A DNA stretch of 46,758 nt, from assembly GCA_029263895.1 (NCBI GenBank), contig JARIDO010000004.1:1-46758 (forward strand). The letters run 5' to 3'. Position numbers and translations under genes: made by a program. This document shows positions 33,586 through 43,078 of this stretch, one piece after another. The first letter of the stretch is position 1; the number at the start of each line of letters is the position of its first letter. Under the pieces are notes generated by a model. It saw only the letters and a list, made by a program, of their open reading frames with translations, did not search any database and was not told where the DNA came from. The stretch comes from Sporosarcina sp. (GTDB lineage: Bacteria; Bacillota; Bacilli; Bacillales_A; Planococcaceae).

Positions 33586-34395
33586 TTATTTTCTGAAGCC
33601 GTGCTTCTCTAGTATATTTTGTGCTTCTTTAGACGCCATAAATTTTACAAAACTTGCTGCTTCTTTTTCATGCTTTGAATCTTTAAGAACTGCAGTGGGA
33701 TAAATAACAGGGTCGTGCAAATTACTATTAGCGGTTGCTAATATTTTAATCTTTTTTGAAGTTAAAGCATCACTTTCATATACAAATCCGACGTCAACAT
33801 TTCCAGTTTCAACATATGTTAATACTTGTCGTACGTCTTGTGCGAAAACAATTTTGGGTTCAAGCTCTGCCCATTTATTTAGTGTTTTTAGAAGTTGTTC
33901 TGTATATTGTCCGGCAGGTACACTTTCTGGGTTTCCAACAGCAACTTGTTGTAACTCAGAAGCATTCAACTCTTCGAAAGTTTTATAATTAATTGAGGAA
34001 TCTTTGCCAGCAATGAGAACGATTTTGTTACCCGTGATATTAGCACGAGTTTCATTGATAAGTAAATCTTCTTTTTCTAGTAGATCCATCCAGTCTTGGT
34101 TAGCAGAGAGAAAAACATCAACAGGTGCGCCTTGCTGAATTTGTTGAGCTAGTTTACCAGAGCCGCCAAAAATATATGATAATTTAACATCGTTATCTTT
34201 TTCATAGATTGTTTTAATATCTTCAAGTGCATCCGTCAAACTAATAGCTGCAGAGATATTCAACTTTACTATTTCAGTTTTGTGCTGCTTTTGGTCTGCT
34301 TTTTGAGAGTTAGACTCTTTTGGTTTAGGACTTGAACAAGCGGAGATGATAACAGTAAGTATTAAAAAGATTGAAATCAGTTTGAAAGTGTTCAA
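33586..34395 (-). CDS. modA: Molybdate ABC transporter substrate-binding lipoprotein ModA
   Basis: A periplasmic-type binding protein anchored as a lipoprotein outside the membrane. The signal peptide ends in the lipobox ISAC (Cys20 of the chosen form), followed by a Lys/Ser-rich linker. The mature part has ModA motifs: NISAAISLTDAL (oxyanion-binding loop), IFGGSGKLAQQIQQGAPVDV and VGNPESVPAGQY. It binds molybdate or tungstate. A GTG at 34404 is possible, but the ribosome site AAGGATGTGG overlaps it, so TTG 34395 is preferred; the difference is three residues. First gene of modABC, divergent from the predicted regulator. Confidence 0.9.
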   Translation of the reverse strand: MNTFKLISIFLILTVIISACSSPKPKESNSQKADQKQHKTEIVKLNISAAISLTDALEDIKTIYEKDNDVKLSYIFGGSGKLAQQIQQGAPVDVFLSANQDWMDLLEKEDLLINETRANITGNKIVLIAGKDSSINYKTFEELNASELQQVAVGNPESVPAGQYTEQLLKTLNKWAELEPKIVFAQDVRQVLTYVETGNVDVGFVYESDALTSKKIKILATANSNLHDPVIYPTAVLKDSKHEKEAASFVKFMASKEAQNILEKHGFRK

Positions 34396-34417
34396 TTTTT
34401 CCACATCCTTTTTATAA

Positions 34418-34469
34418 TTAGTTATATCTAAACATATCTAATTATAATTAGCGTTTAGTTATATGTAAA
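34418..34469. promoter_or_regulatory. Candidate molybdate-regulator operator between modA and its regulator
   Basis: Two direct repeats TTAGTTATATCTAAA (34418-34432) and TTAGTTATATGTAAA (34455-34469), 37 bp apart and differing at one base, flank a perfect 14-bp palindrome CTAATTATAATTAG (34438-34451). Repeats placed symmetrically in a divergent promoter region are what a regulator of both genes would bind. Confidence 0.6.
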
Positions 34470-34507
34470 TGATAAAATAATAGAAAGATGATGTGGGAGG
34501 GTTTACT

Positions 34508-35422
34508 ATGTCACAAAGTGAATCATTTACGACAGAGGAAATAGCAAGTTTACTGAAAGTCTCTAAATTGACTGTTTACGATCTCATAAAAAAAGGTGAA
34601 ATCCAAGCATATCGCGTAGGAAGACAGATGAGAATTGATGCGTACGAGTTAGAAAGATACAAAATTCGGGGACAAGAGGTCAAGCGGAATCATATAGTGA
34701 GTTGTGATGAAAAGGTAAATCTAAAACCGATTGTCATAAGTGGACAAGATAATAGTTTAGATATTTTAGCGAGACAACTTGAAATGACTTCTAACGGTTT
34801 CAATCCATTACGCTCACATGTCGGTAGTTTAGATAGTCTAATCGCGATGTATCAAGGGAGAGCGGATATTGTAAGTTTGCATTTATTCGATGGAGATACA
34901 GGCGCATACAATATTGCTTACGCTAGAAAATTACTCGTTAGCAAATCATTTGTTGTTGTAAAATTTATAACGAGACGTGCTGGTTTGTATGTGGAAAAGG
35001 GGAATCCGAAAGGAATTACGTCGTGGGAGGATATCGTTACAAAGGATGTAACGATCGTCAATCGGGAACCCGGTGCAGGTGCTCGTGTGTTGCTTGACGA
35101 ACAATTACGACTTGCAAAGCTGAATCGGCAAGACGTTAAAGGATATGATATCGAGCAATCAAGTCATTTAGCAGTTGCCTCCGCAATTGCAGGTGGTATT
35201 GCAGATGTTGGTGTTGGGATTGAGCAAACGGCAAAGGTAGCAAATATCGATTTCCTCCCAATGATTACGGAGAGTTATGATTTAGTAATGCTAAAAGATG
35301 ACGATAACCGTGCAATGATTGCTGATGTTTTAAACGTGCTACAAGATAATGCTTTTCAAAATAAACTTCTATCTCTAGGTTATGAGTTTGAAGGCATTGG
35401 TACGATTTTATGGGAGCAATAA
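34508..35422 (+). CDS. One-component regulator: excisionase-type HTH plus PBP-like domain
   Basis: A 304-aa protein. The N-terminal excisionase/MerR-like helix-turn-helix (about 5-50; TTEEIASLLKVSKLTVYDLI and AYRVGRQMRI) is fused to a periplasmic-binding-protein-like domain (about 75-304; PIVISGQDNSLDILAR, NREPGAGARVLLDEQL, IADVGVGIEQTA). This architecture occurs beside molybdate transport or molybdenum cofactor genes, and the PBP-like domain is thought to bind oxyanion directly, replacing ModE. It is divergent from modABC with repeats and a palindrome between. The ATG at 34508 follows GGGAGGG. Repressor or activator mode is unknown. Confidence 0.83.
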   Translation: MSQSESFTTEEIASLLKVSKLTVYDLIKKGEIQAYRVGRQMRIDAYELERYKIRGQEVKRNHIVSCDEKVNLKPIVISGQDNSLDILARQLEMTSNGFNPLRSHVGSLDSLIAMYQGRADIVSLHLFDGDTGAYNIAYARKLLVSKSFVVVKFITRRAGLYVEKGNPKGITSWEDIVTKDVTIVNREPGAGARVLLDEQLRLAKLNRQDVKGYDIEQSSHLAVASAIAGGIADVGVGIEQTAKVANIDFLPMITESYDLVMLKDDDNRAMIADVLNVLQDNAFQNKLLSLGYEFEGIGTILWEQ

Positions 35423-35444
35423 TTAAAATGAGGAAGTGTGTCAA

Positions 35445-35966
35445 TTGGGCAGTCTAACAAATTGGATTTATTGGACGGTCTTTCAATCTACAAAGATGTC
35501 AGTTCTAATAGCCGCAACGGACAAAGGACTTTGTTATGTTGGGGCGGCGAATGCGGAATTAGATGAATGGGCAAAGAAAAAACTACCGACGTATCAAATT
35601 ATTGAAAACGAAGAAATGATGCGTCCCTACATCTCTACCCTAGTAGCATATTTCGAAGGAGATAGCACATCATTTTCTGTTCCGCTGGATTTGCAAGGAA
35701 CTTCTTTTCAACAACAAGTTTGGGCTAAACTTCTAGCAATCCCATATGGAGAAACTGTTTCATATTCTACAATTGCAGAAAGTATGGGGAAACCCAAAGC
35801 GGTTAGGGCTGTAGCGACTGCGATTGCTGCGAATCCTGTTGTCATTGTTATACCTTGTCATCGGGTCGTTGGAAAAAATGGTAAGTTAACGGGCTATAGA
35901 GGTGGACTTGAAATGAAAAGAGCGTTACTAACTCTAGAAAACAATAATTGGATTGAACAGCGTTAA
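35445..35966 (+). CDS. ogt: Methylated-DNA--protein-cysteine methyltransferase
   Basis: A 173-aa suicide DNA-repair protein that transfers methyl groups from O6-methylguanine to its own cysteine. The active site VIPCHRVVG (Cys138) is intact. The DNA-binding HTH region IPYGETVSYSTIAESMGKPKAVRAVATA lies before it (about 96-123), and TGYRGGLEMKRALL closes the domain. The N-terminal ferredoxin-like domain is present, as in Ogt. The start is TTG 35445, 6 nt after AGGAAGTG; a GTG at 35436 overlaps that site. It begins 22 nt after the molybdate-type regulator, so it may be partly cotranscribed, though function gives no reason for that. Confidence 0.88.
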   Translation: MGSLTNWIYWTVFQSTKMSVLIAATDKGLCYVGAANAELDEWAKKKLPTYQIIENEEMMRPYISTLVAYFEGDSTSFSVPLDLQGTSFQQQVWAKLLAIPYGETVSYSTIAESMGKPKAVRAVATAIAANPVVIVIPCHRVVGKNGKLTGYRGGLEMKRALLTLENNNWIEQR

Positions 35967-35995
35967 CATGCTTTTACAATTTCCAAATATACTTG

Positions 35996-36018
35996 ATTCA
36001 GCGAAAGCTGGATTTTTG
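35996..36018 (+). terminator. Terminator after ogt
   Basis: ATTCAGC (35996-36002), a GAAA tetraloop and GCTGGAT (36007-36013, one G-U pair), followed by TTTTG. The rest of the 35967-36250 gap holds a TATACT -10-like box (36095-36100) and the pncB leader; no gene is seen. Confidence 0.7.
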
Positions 36019-36190
36019 TTTATTCAATATGAAATATCGTTTGTAAAGTTATTTGAAAACAAGTTAAGAAAGTTCGATTTTTGGGTAAATGGTGTATACT
36101 ATAGGTATATTTATTTCATAAAACGATTTAATGCTATTGGTTGAAAATTGTTGCGAGACATGAAAATGGCTTCAAATTGATTAAGATGTA

Positions 36191-36221
36191 CATGCCGGCT
36201 CTGTTACTAAAAGGGGGCATG
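36191..36221 (+). promoter_or_regulatory. Hairpin in the pncB leader
   Basis: CATGCC (36191-36196) and GGCATG (36216-36221) enclose 19 nt and are followed by ATTTTAGTTTTC, 30 nt before the pncB start. It could be a weak terminator/attenuator or an operator for a niacin repressor. No known riboswitch was recognised. Confidence 0.35.
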
Positions 36222-36250
36222 ATTTTAGTTTTCGGAAGAAGGAGAAAAAC

Positions 36251-37726
36251 ATGAGTTCTAAATATTCAAATGACAGTGTAGCGCTTCACACGGATCTTTA
36301 TCAAATCAATATGGCAGAGTCGTATTGGGCAGATGGTATTCATAATAAGAAATCGGTGTTCGAACTCTTTTTTAGAAAACTTCCTTTTGGAAATGGCTAT
36401 GCGGTGTTTGCTGGCTTGGAGAGGGTATTAGATTACTTACGGGATTTTCACTTTACGGAGAGTGATTTAACATACTTGCAAGAAGATCTTGGTTATAAGG
36501 ATGATTTCATATCCTACCTGAGAGAACTCCGTTTTACTGGAGATGTCTATTCGATGGTGGAGGGTGAACTCGTCTTTGCGAATGAACCAATCATTCGTGT
36601 AGAAGCGCCTCTTATTCAAGCACAATTGATTGAATCTGCCATTTTAAATATTGTTAATTACCAAACGCTTATCGCGACAAAAGCAAGCCGTATTAAGCAA
36701 GTTGTAAAAGAAGAGTCCGTTATGGAATTTGGTACTCGAAGAGCGCATGAAATGGATGCAGCCATTTGGGGAGCACGCGCAACGTATATTGGTGGTGTTG
36801 AAGCAACGAGTAATGTATTGGCTGGCAAGCGCTTTGATATCCCTGTTGCAGGAACGCACGCTCATTCGTTAATACAAGCATATAAAAGTGAGTATGATGC
36901 ATTTCATTCGTACGCAAAGCGACATAAGGATTGTGTCTTTTTAGTTGATACATATAATACGTTAAAAATTGGTATACCGACTGCAATAAAAGTAGCGAAA
37001 GAGCTAGGGGATACGATCAATTTCATTGGCATTCGATTAGATAGTGGAGATATTGCGTTTTTATCTAAAGAAGCGAGACGTATGTTAGATGAAGCAGGTT
37101 TTCTGGATGCGAAAGTAGTGGTCTCGAATGATTTAGATGAATACACCATTCTTAACTTAAAGGCTCAAGGAGCAAAAGTCGATGTTTGGGGTATTGGCAC
37201 GAAATTGATTACAGCGTATGATCAGCCAGCTTTAGGCGCGGTTTATAAAATTGTTTCCATTGAAAATGCGGCAGGTGAAATGGAAGATACAATTAAAATT
37301 TCATCTACAAGTGAAAAGGTGACAACACCAGGGCGGAAAAAGTTATATCGTATTATTGATAAAGAGAATGGTAAGGCTGAAGGGGATTATATTGCAATGC
37401 ATGATGAGGATCCCTCGACAGAAAGGCGCATTAAGATGTTTCATCCGGTGCATACATTCGTATCGAAATTCGTTACTAACTTTGAAGCGAAAAACCTTCA
37501 TGTAAAGGTAATTGAAGAAGGAGAAGTGGTTTATGAAAACCCTACGCTTCTTCATATGAGGAATTACGCGAAAGAAAACCTTGGACTGCTATGGGATGAA
37601 TATAAAAGATCCTTAAATCCAGAAGAGTATCCGGTCGATTTAAGTCAAAAGTGCTGGGATAACAAAATGCGTAATATAGAAGAAGTACAGGAAATGGTGG
37701 AAGAGTTCATAGCTGAGAAGGAGTGA
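36251..37726 (+). CDS. pncB: Nicotinate phosphoribosyltransferase
   Basis: A 491-aa enzyme that makes nicotinate mononucleotide from nicotinate and PRPP in the Preiss-Handler NAD salvage pathway. Motifs include [13 protein letters not shown] near the N-terminus, [18 protein letters not shown] (about 157-174), [16 protein letters not shown] (about 197-212, the conserved phosphorylated-His region), [13 protein letters not shown] and [10 protein letters not shown] (phosphate binding). The ATG follows AGAAGGAG. nadE begins 5 nt after its stop, so the pair forms a salvage operon whose shared product is NAD. Confidence 0.94.
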   Translation: MSSKYSNDSVALHTDLYQINMAESYWADGIHNKKSVFELFFRKLPFGNGYAVFAGLERVLDYLRDFHFTESDLTYLQEDLGYKDDFISYLRELRFTGDVYSMVEGELVFANEPIIRVEAPLIQAQLIESAILNIVNYQTLIATKASRIKQVVKEESVMEFGTRRAHEMDAAIWGARATYIGGVEATSNVLAGKRFDIPVAGTHAHSLIQAYKSEYDAFHSYAKRHKDCVFLVDTYNTLKIGIPTAIKVAKELGDTINFIGIRLDSGDIAFLSKEARRMLDEAGFLDAKVVVSNDLDEYTILNLKAQGAKVDVWGIGTKLITAYDQPALGAVYKIVSIENAAGEMEDTIKISSTSEKVTTPGRKKLYRIIDKENGKAEGDYIAMHDEDPSTERRIKMFHPVHTFVSKFVTNFEAKNLHVKVIEEGEVVYENPTLLHMRNYAKENLGLLWDEYKRSLNPEEYPVDLSQKCWDNKMRNIEEVQEMVEEFIAEKE

Positions 37727-37731
37727 TGATA

Positions 37732-38556
37732 ATGACTTTGCAGCAAAGAATTATTGCGGAATTAAAGGCCCAACCTGCGATCGATCCGCAACAGGAAATA
37801 CAAAAAACAATTCACTTTCTGAAATCATATTTGAGGAAAAATGCATTTCTAAACGGATATGTCTTAGGAATATCAGGTGGGCAAGACTCTACACTTGTGG
37901 GAAAACTTGCGCAACTAGCAATCAATGAACTGAATGAAGAGGAAAACACGGAACGCTATCAGTTTATCGCGATTCGATTGCCGTATGGTGATCAGTTCGA
38001 TGAAATCGATTGCCAAGATGCACTTGCGTTCATACAGCCGTCTAAAATATACACGGTTAACATTAAAGAAGCAGTTGATGCAAGTGAACGTGCGTTAACC
38101 GATGCAGGAGTCGTATTATCCGATTTTGCAAAAGGGAATGAAAAAGCGAGAGAACGTATGAAAGTGCAGTACTCAATTGCAGCAATGCATCATTGCGTTG
38201 TGCTTGGAAGTGATCACGCGGCAGAAGCAATCACAGGGTTCTATACGAAGTTCGGTGACGGTGGAGCAGACATTATGCCTTTATTCAGATTGAATAAAAG
38301 ACAAGGTAAACAATTATTGCGCGAGCTAAATTGTCCGGAGCATCTCTATTTGAAAGTGCCGACTGCAGATTTAGAAGCTGACAAACCAGCAATACCTGAC
38401 GAAGTCGCATTAGGCGTCACATATGACGAAATTGACGATTATTTGGAAGGGAAAAAAGTAACTGAAGAGGCGCAGGGGAAAATTGAAAACTTCTTCATAC
38501 GTTCGCAACATAAACGGCATCTACCTATCACGATCTTTGATGATTTTTGGAAATAA
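37732..38556 (+). CDS. nadE: NH3-dependent NAD+ synthetase
   Basis: A 274-aa ATP-pyrophosphatase-type enzyme that amidates nicotinate adenine dinucleotide to NAD+ using ammonia. The P-loop is [16 protein letters not shown] (about 46-61). The other conserved segments are [22 protein letters not shown] and [18 protein letters not shown]. There is no glutaminase domain, so ammonia is the direct donor, as in B. subtilis NadE (272 aa). The start is ATG 37732 after AAGGAG; earlier in-frame GTG/ATG codons overlap the ribosome site and the pncB stop. Second gene of the pncB-nadE operon, closed by a terminator. Confidence 0.94.
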   Translation: MTLQQRIIAELKAQPAIDPQQEIQKTIHFLKSYLRKNAFLNGYVLGISGGQDSTLVGKLAQLAINELNEEENTERYQFIAIRLPYGDQFDEIDCQDALAFIQPSKIYTVNIKEAVDASERALTDAGVVLSDFAKGNEKARERMKVQYSIAAMHHCVVLGSDHAAEAITGFYTKFGDGGADIMPLFRLNKRQGKQLLRELNCPEHLYLKVPTADLEADKPAIPDEVALGVTYDEIDDYLEGKKVTEEAQGKIENFFIRSQHKRHLPITIFDDFWK

Positions 38557-38563
38557 ACTATAG

Positions 38564-38587
38564 GGCCTCCCGTGGAGGTCTTTTTTT
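38564..38587 (+). terminator. Terminator of pncB-nadE
   Basis: GGCCTCC (38564-38570), CGT loop and GGAGGTC (38574-38580, one G-U pair), followed by TTTTTTT. Confidence 0.88.
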
Positions 38588-38690
38588 GTATATCGAATGT
38601 TGTAGAAGTGAAGAATTACCTGTAATATAAAAGATGTGTTTTGTTAATATTCGGATAATATGAGTGAGATATACAATTGGGGGTTTTAAG

Positions 38691-39641
38691 ATGATGCACA
38701 AAGAAATGATTGAGAGAGTTTTAGTAAATATTGATCGGGTAATGATTGGGAAACGAGATATTGCAGAGCTTAGTATGACTGCGTTATTAGCGGGTGGACA
38801 TGTACTATTAGAAGATGTACCGGGTGTCGGTAAAACTATGATGGTAAAGGCGCTCGCAAAATCAATTAGCGCAGATTTTAAGCGAATTCAGTTTACGCCT
38901 GATTTATTGCCGTCAGATGTGCTGGGCGTCTCAATATATAACCCTAAGGAGTTGGCTTTTGAATTTAGACCCGGGCCAATTATGGGGAATATCATTCTTG
39001 CGGATGAAATCAACCGGACATCACCTAAAACGCAATCAGCTTTACTCGAAGGGATGGAAGAATCCTCTGTCACGATTGACGGTGAAACGATGATGATACC
39101 TCAACCTTTTTTCGTAATGGCGACACAAAACCCTATCGAGTATGAGGGGACGTATCCATTGCCGGAAGCCCAGTTGGATAGATTCTTATTCAAATTAAAA
39201 ATGGGTTACCCGTCTACAAAAGATGAAGTAGAAATCCTAAATAGAGCAGAAAAACGAGTACCTATCGAAGAGCTGACAACAGCAATTACACTTGAAGAAC
39301 TCGTATCGTTGCAAAAAGCGGTGAAAGATGTAGCCGTAGATGTAACAATCAAGACATATATTGTTGAATGTGCAACGCAAACTAGAAACAATCCATTTGT
39401 ATACTTAGGCGTAAGTCCTCGTGGGTCACTTGCACTTATGAAAGCTTGCCAAGCGTATGCGATGATAAAAGGACGAGACTATGTTATTCCGGACGATGTT
39501 CAATACTTAGCGCCATATGTATTTGACCATCGTATGATTCTGAAACCAGAAGCGAAGTATGAAGGAGTCACTGCATTGGAGATTATCGAACGGATTTTAA
39601 CGAAAGTTCGGGTGCCAATTGAAATGGCTAAAGTGAAATGA
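38691..39641 (+). CDS. yeaC: MoxR-type AAA+ ATPase (YeaC-like)
   Basis: A 316-aa AAA+ ATPase of the MoxR group. Walker A GVGKT (45-49) is in LEDVPGVGKTMMVKAL, Walker B is in ILADEINRTSPKTQSALLEG (about 103-122), sensor 1 is in VMATQNPIEYEGTYPLPEAQ, and the lid domain follows. MoxR ATPases act as chaperones for assembly or maturation of complexes with DUF58 and vWA proteins. The start is ATG 38691 after GGGGG; a second ATG follows directly. It overlaps the DUF58 gene by 4 nt. The set yeaC-yeaD-yebA-guaA-pbuG has the same order in B. subtilis. Confidence 0.9.
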   Translation: MMHKEMIERVLVNIDRVMIGKRDIAELSMTALLAGGHVLLEDVPGVGKTMMVKALAKSISADFKRIQFTPDLLPSDVLGVSIYNPKELAFEFRPGPIMGNIILADEINRTSPKTQSALLEGMEESSVTIDGETMMIPQPFFVMATQNPIEYEGTYPLPEAQLDRFLFKLKMGYPSTKDEVEILNRAEKRVPIEELTTAITLEELVSLQKAVKDVAVDVTIKTYIVECATQTRNNPFVYLGVSPRGSLALMKACQAYAMIKGRDYVIPDDVQYLAPYVFDHRMILKPEAKYEGVTALEIIERILTKVRVPIEMAKVK

Positions 39642-40852
39642 ATAAGAGAAAAGTTCGATTTGTAGCTGCAGTACGATTAGTATTTTTGTTACTCGTTTTA
39701 GCTTCTACATTTGCGTACGCTATGTTTCAAGGTGGAACAGTTAGTTGGTCTGTCTTTTATATAGTATTGCCATTTGTAAGCTACTCATTAGCGTTATACT
39801 TTTATCCGTTATCACAAATAACTGTTGAAAGAAATATACGAACACCAAATGTTGAAAATGGTAGTAAAGTAGTCGTTGATTTAACCTTGAATCGTAAAAG
39901 TCGCTTTCCGTTGTTATACACGGTAGTTCTAGAGCGATGGATGAGTGAAAAAATGAGTGAAACAGCTAGTAGGAATTCAAAGAAATTGTTTATTTTCGGC
40001 TTTAAAAAACAACTTCAATGGCAATATGAAGTTGAAAATATGCTCAGAGGTGAGCATGTCCTTGAAGGGGTGACGATAGAAGTTTCCGACTTCTTTGGTT
40101 GGATTCAAAAAACGGTATTTATCGAACAAAAACAAAAGATTTTAGTGTTCCCTAAGATTACAGATATTCACTATGTTCCTGTAAATACACAGTATGATCG
40201 GGGCTCATTGGAGTCTCCATTAGCAATCATCAAAGATACAACGATGGTAGCAGGTGTTCGTGATTACCAAGCGGGAGATCGAGTGACATGGATTCATTGG
40301 AAATCATTTGCGAGAACGCAAAGTTTAATGACGAAAGAGTTTGAAGATCGTCGATCACAAGATCTATTTGTAGTGATGGATGGGAAGAGTTCATTTGCTT
40401 TTGAAGAGCAAGTGGAGCTAGCTGCATCATTGTTGACAGAAGCGACGCGGCATCAAGAGAATCTTTCATTTTTAACGACGGGTGAAAAACCAGTGTTATT
40501 TTCTCATATTCAGTCGGAGGAACAACTTCGTTCTTCACTTGTGCACTTAGCAAAAATTCAACCGTCAACACCGAACGGCTCAAATGGCATGGTCGACCTT
40601 GGTAGCACAATGCAACATTTCGGAACGGTTTTATTAATAACGGGTGATCCAGATAGGAAACTAATTGAATCAATGTTGCTAAATGCAACGAACAGGAAGT
40701 CAATTATCTGTTTTGTTGTAAAAAAGTACGATGGAGATAAGTGGAGCGAAATTGAAAAGAATATAAAGTTTGCAGAAACAAAAGGCGTTACGATGCAAGT
40801 TTTAAAACGTGAAGCGTTTTTGCATGCGTTTAAAGAGGTGACGCGAGGATGA
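39638..40852 (+). CDS. yeaD: DUF58 domain-containing membrane protein (YeaD-like)
   Basis: A 404-aa protein with two hydrophobic segments at the N-terminus (about 8-28 and 33-55), a beta-rich middle region and the DUF58 signature VRDYQAGDRVTWIHWKSFAR (about 206-225), followed by a vWA-like domain (LFVVMDGKSSF carries a partial metal-site DxxxS). DUF58 proteins are typical partners of MoxR ATPases; the complex is thought to act at the membrane. It overlaps its neighbours by 4 nt on both sides (ATGA), so the three genes are translationally coupled. Confidence 0.88.
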   Translation: MNKRKVRFVAAVRLVFLLLVLASTFAYAMFQGGTVSWSVFYIVLPFVSYSLALYFYPLSQITVERNIRTPNVENGSKVVVDLTLNRKSRFPLLYTVVLERWMSEKMSETASRNSKKLFIFGFKKQLQWQYEVENMLRGEHVLEGVTIEVSDFFGWIQKTVFIEQKQKILVFPKITDIHYVPVNTQYDRGSLESPLAIIKDTTMVAGVRDYQAGDRVTWIHWKSFARTQSLMTKEFEDRRSQDLFVVMDGKSSFAFEEQVELAASLLTEATRHQENLSFLTTGEKPVLFSHIQSEEQLRSSLVHLAKIQPSTPNGSNGMVDLGSTMQHFGTVLLITGDPDRKLIESMLLNATNRKSIICFVVKKYDGDKWSEIEKNIKFAETKGVTMQVLKREAFLHAFKEVTRG

Positions 40853-43032
40853 CAGAAAACAAAATAGATTGGAAGCTCCTTGCGTTATTTTATGGATTAA
40901 CATTTATGTTAATCAGAGAGTGGCTTGTTCCGATAATCGAATTGACTAATACAGGTCATTTATGGTTATTTCTAGCTTTTGTCGGTATAGCATTTATACT
41001 CACGCTAATAAAAGTTAGTTGGCTTATTTCAACTGTCTTAAAAGTTGTTTATGTATTTTTAACAATTCATTATATTTTTTACGATAAAATCACGCCTACG
41101 AAAGAGACTTTAAGTTCACTAGTGTCTGATCTCATCTCGAATGCGCAAATTATATTCAACGGATACTGGGATGAGATTACGGATCCATTTAGAACGCTTA
41201 TGTTCTTCTTGCTGTTGTGGATGGCAACTTATTTAGTGCGGTATTGGATTGAAGTTAGAAAAAATATCTTCTTATTTTATTTAATGACAATTATTTTTAT
41301 TACAATCATTGATACATTTAGTCCGTTTTCTGCAAATACGTCCATTGTTAGAATTATGTTGATTGGTTTGTTGCTGTTAGGTTTGTTGTCCATTAGGAGG
41401 TTGAATGAAAGACACGAGAGGCCTGATTCGTTTAACACGTTTATCTTGCTATCGACTCCGTTACTCGTGATGATTTTATTCAGTGGTGCACTTGCTAACA
41501 TAATGCCTAAACTAGAACCGATTTGGAAAGATCCAGTGCCGTTTCTTCAAGCTTTCGTAAACGGAGAAGGTGCCGGAGGAAGTGCTAAAAGTGGTTATGA
41601 CTCAGATGACACTGCCCTCGGAGGGTCATTCGTTCAAGATGACCAAATCGTATTTGAAGCTAAAGTGGCTACAAAACAGTATTGGAAAATTGAAACTAAA
41701 AACACGTATACGACAAAAGGGTGGTTGCAAAAAACGGCTGAAGATATTGTTAAAGTTCTGCCGACGGGCTCTGATTTTGAAGGTGCTGAAGAAATCCCGG
41801 CGGATGTGAGTGTAAGTACCGCTCAACTGGAGATGAAAGAAAAATTTCCTTTCATTGTTTACCCATATGGTATTCGAAGAGTAACGATGGATGGAGTAGA
41901 AGAATTAAAATATAGGGAAACGAATGGTAGTTATCGTTTAAATGTTAACGATGGAGAAGCTAAAAATTACTCCATGGAATTTTTAGCAGATACGTATAGT
42001 ATGAAACGATTAAGGGATACGGTAATGGATGACTATGCATCGGTAGAGGAAGATCTGTCTCAATATCTACAGTTGCCTCCAGAATTACCAGATCGAGTTC
42101 GTTTCTTAGCTAGTGAAATTGTAGCTAAACATGAAAGTGTCTATGAAAAGACAAAGGCAATTGAAAGGTATTTCGGTAGGAACGGTTTTGTTTATGCTCA
42201 AACGGATATCGCGGTTCCGAGTGAAGATGAAGACTATGTGGATCAGTTTTTATTTGACACAAAAAAAGGATACTGTGATAACTATTCCACTTCTATGGTT
42301 GTCATGTTACGTGCAATTGATATACCTGCTCGATGGGTAAAAGGATTTGCACCGGGTGAAACTATTAAAAATAAAGACGGAGAAAAAGTATATCGTGTCA
42401 CGAATAACGAAGCGCATTCGTGGGTAGAAGCATACATGCCTGGAGTAGGTTGGATGCCCTTTGAGCCTACAATTGGCTTTGTCGGTCAGAATAATATTGA
42501 TTACGATATTGAATTAGATAGAGATGATCCTGAAACGCCAGCTAAAAAAGAACAAGAAAAGAAAAAAGAGCAAGAAAAGAAAAAACAACCCGAAAAGAAA
42601 GAGTTGGAAAAAAAGAAAAAGAAAGAAAAAGAGAGTTTATCTTACGAACAGCTATTCAAAAAATATTGGTGGAGAATTATTACGGTCATCAGTGTGTTGG
42701 TGATAGCGAGCATAGTTATTTACTCGAAGCGTTCGCAATGGTTGCCCATAGTGCTTATTCAACGACATCGTTCCGATAAAAATGAATGGCGATCTTTTGC
42801 AAAATCCTATACAATTCTTTTAAGACAACTTGATCTCGTTGGTTTAAAACGAGCACAAGGAAAAACGTTGTCCGATTTTGCAAGAGAAGTGGATACGTAT
42901 TATGGTGGTACAAGAATGCGACGACTTACAAGTGCATACGAAAAAGGTTTATATGGGCGACAGACGACAGAGCAGGATTGGTTGAATTTGAAAGAAGTAT
43001 GGGAAGATTTGATGAAGAGAACTGCGGGTTGA
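40849..43032 (+). CDS. yebA: Transglutaminase-like membrane protein (TgpA/YebA-like)
   Basis: A 727-aa protein. The N-terminal part (about 1-220) has several membrane segments, then an extracytoplasmic region with a transglutaminase/protease-like core: Cys476 in KKGYCDNYST, His523 in NNEAHSWVEAY and GWMPFEPT (Glu539 where many relatives have Asp). A Lys/Glu-rich linker (about 564-596) precedes another membrane helix (about 605-623) and a cytoplasmic DUF4129-like tail. The catalytic Cys/His pair looks intact, suggesting peptide cleavage or crosslinking outside the cell. Start ATG 40849 after GAGGTGACGCGAGG. Third gene of the MoxR-DUF58-transglutaminase set. Confidence 0.88.
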   Translation: MTENKIDWKLLALFYGLTFMLIREWLVPIIELTNTGHLWLFLAFVGIAFILTLIKVSWLISTVLKVVYVFLTIHYIFYDKITPTKETLSSLVSDLISNAQIIFNGYWDEITDPFRTLMFFLLLWMATYLVRYWIEVRKNIFLFYLMTIIFITIIDTFSPFSANTSIVRIMLIGLLLLGLLSIRRLNERHERPDSFNTFILLSTPLLVMILFSGALANIMPKLEPIWKDPVPFLQAFVNGEGAGGSAKSGYDSDDTALGGSFVQDDQIVFEAKVATKQYWKIETKNTYTTKGWLQKTAEDIVKVLPTGSDFEGAEEIPADVSVSTAQLEMKEKFPFIVYPYGIRRVTMDGVEELKYRETNGSYRLNVNDGEAKNYSMEFLADTYSMKRLRDTVMDDYASVEEDLSQYLQLPPELPDRVRFLASEIVAKHESVYEKTKAIERYFGRNGFVYAQTDIAVPSEDEDYVDQFLFDTKKGYCDNYSTSMVVMLRAIDIPARWVKGFAPGETIKNKDGEKVYRVTNNEAHSWVEAYMPGVGWMPFEPTIGFVGQNNIDYDIELDRDDPETPAKKEQEKKKEQEKKKQPEKKELEKKKKKEKESLSYEQLFKKYWWRIITVISVLVIASIVIYSKRSQWLPIVLIQRHRSDKNEWRSFAKSYTILLRQLDLVGLKRAQGKTLSDFAREVDTYYGGTRMRRLTSAYEKGLYGRQTTEQDWLNLKEVWEDLMKRTAG

Positions 43033-43078
43033 TTTTTCGTTAAAATAGCAGTAAGATTATAAAAGAATATACTTGATA

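Noticed and set aside
35953..36144. Open frame of 63 codons between ogt and pncB
   Set aside because: It has no ribosome site, overlaps the end of ogt and runs through a terminator and promoter-like sequence; no recognisable domain.
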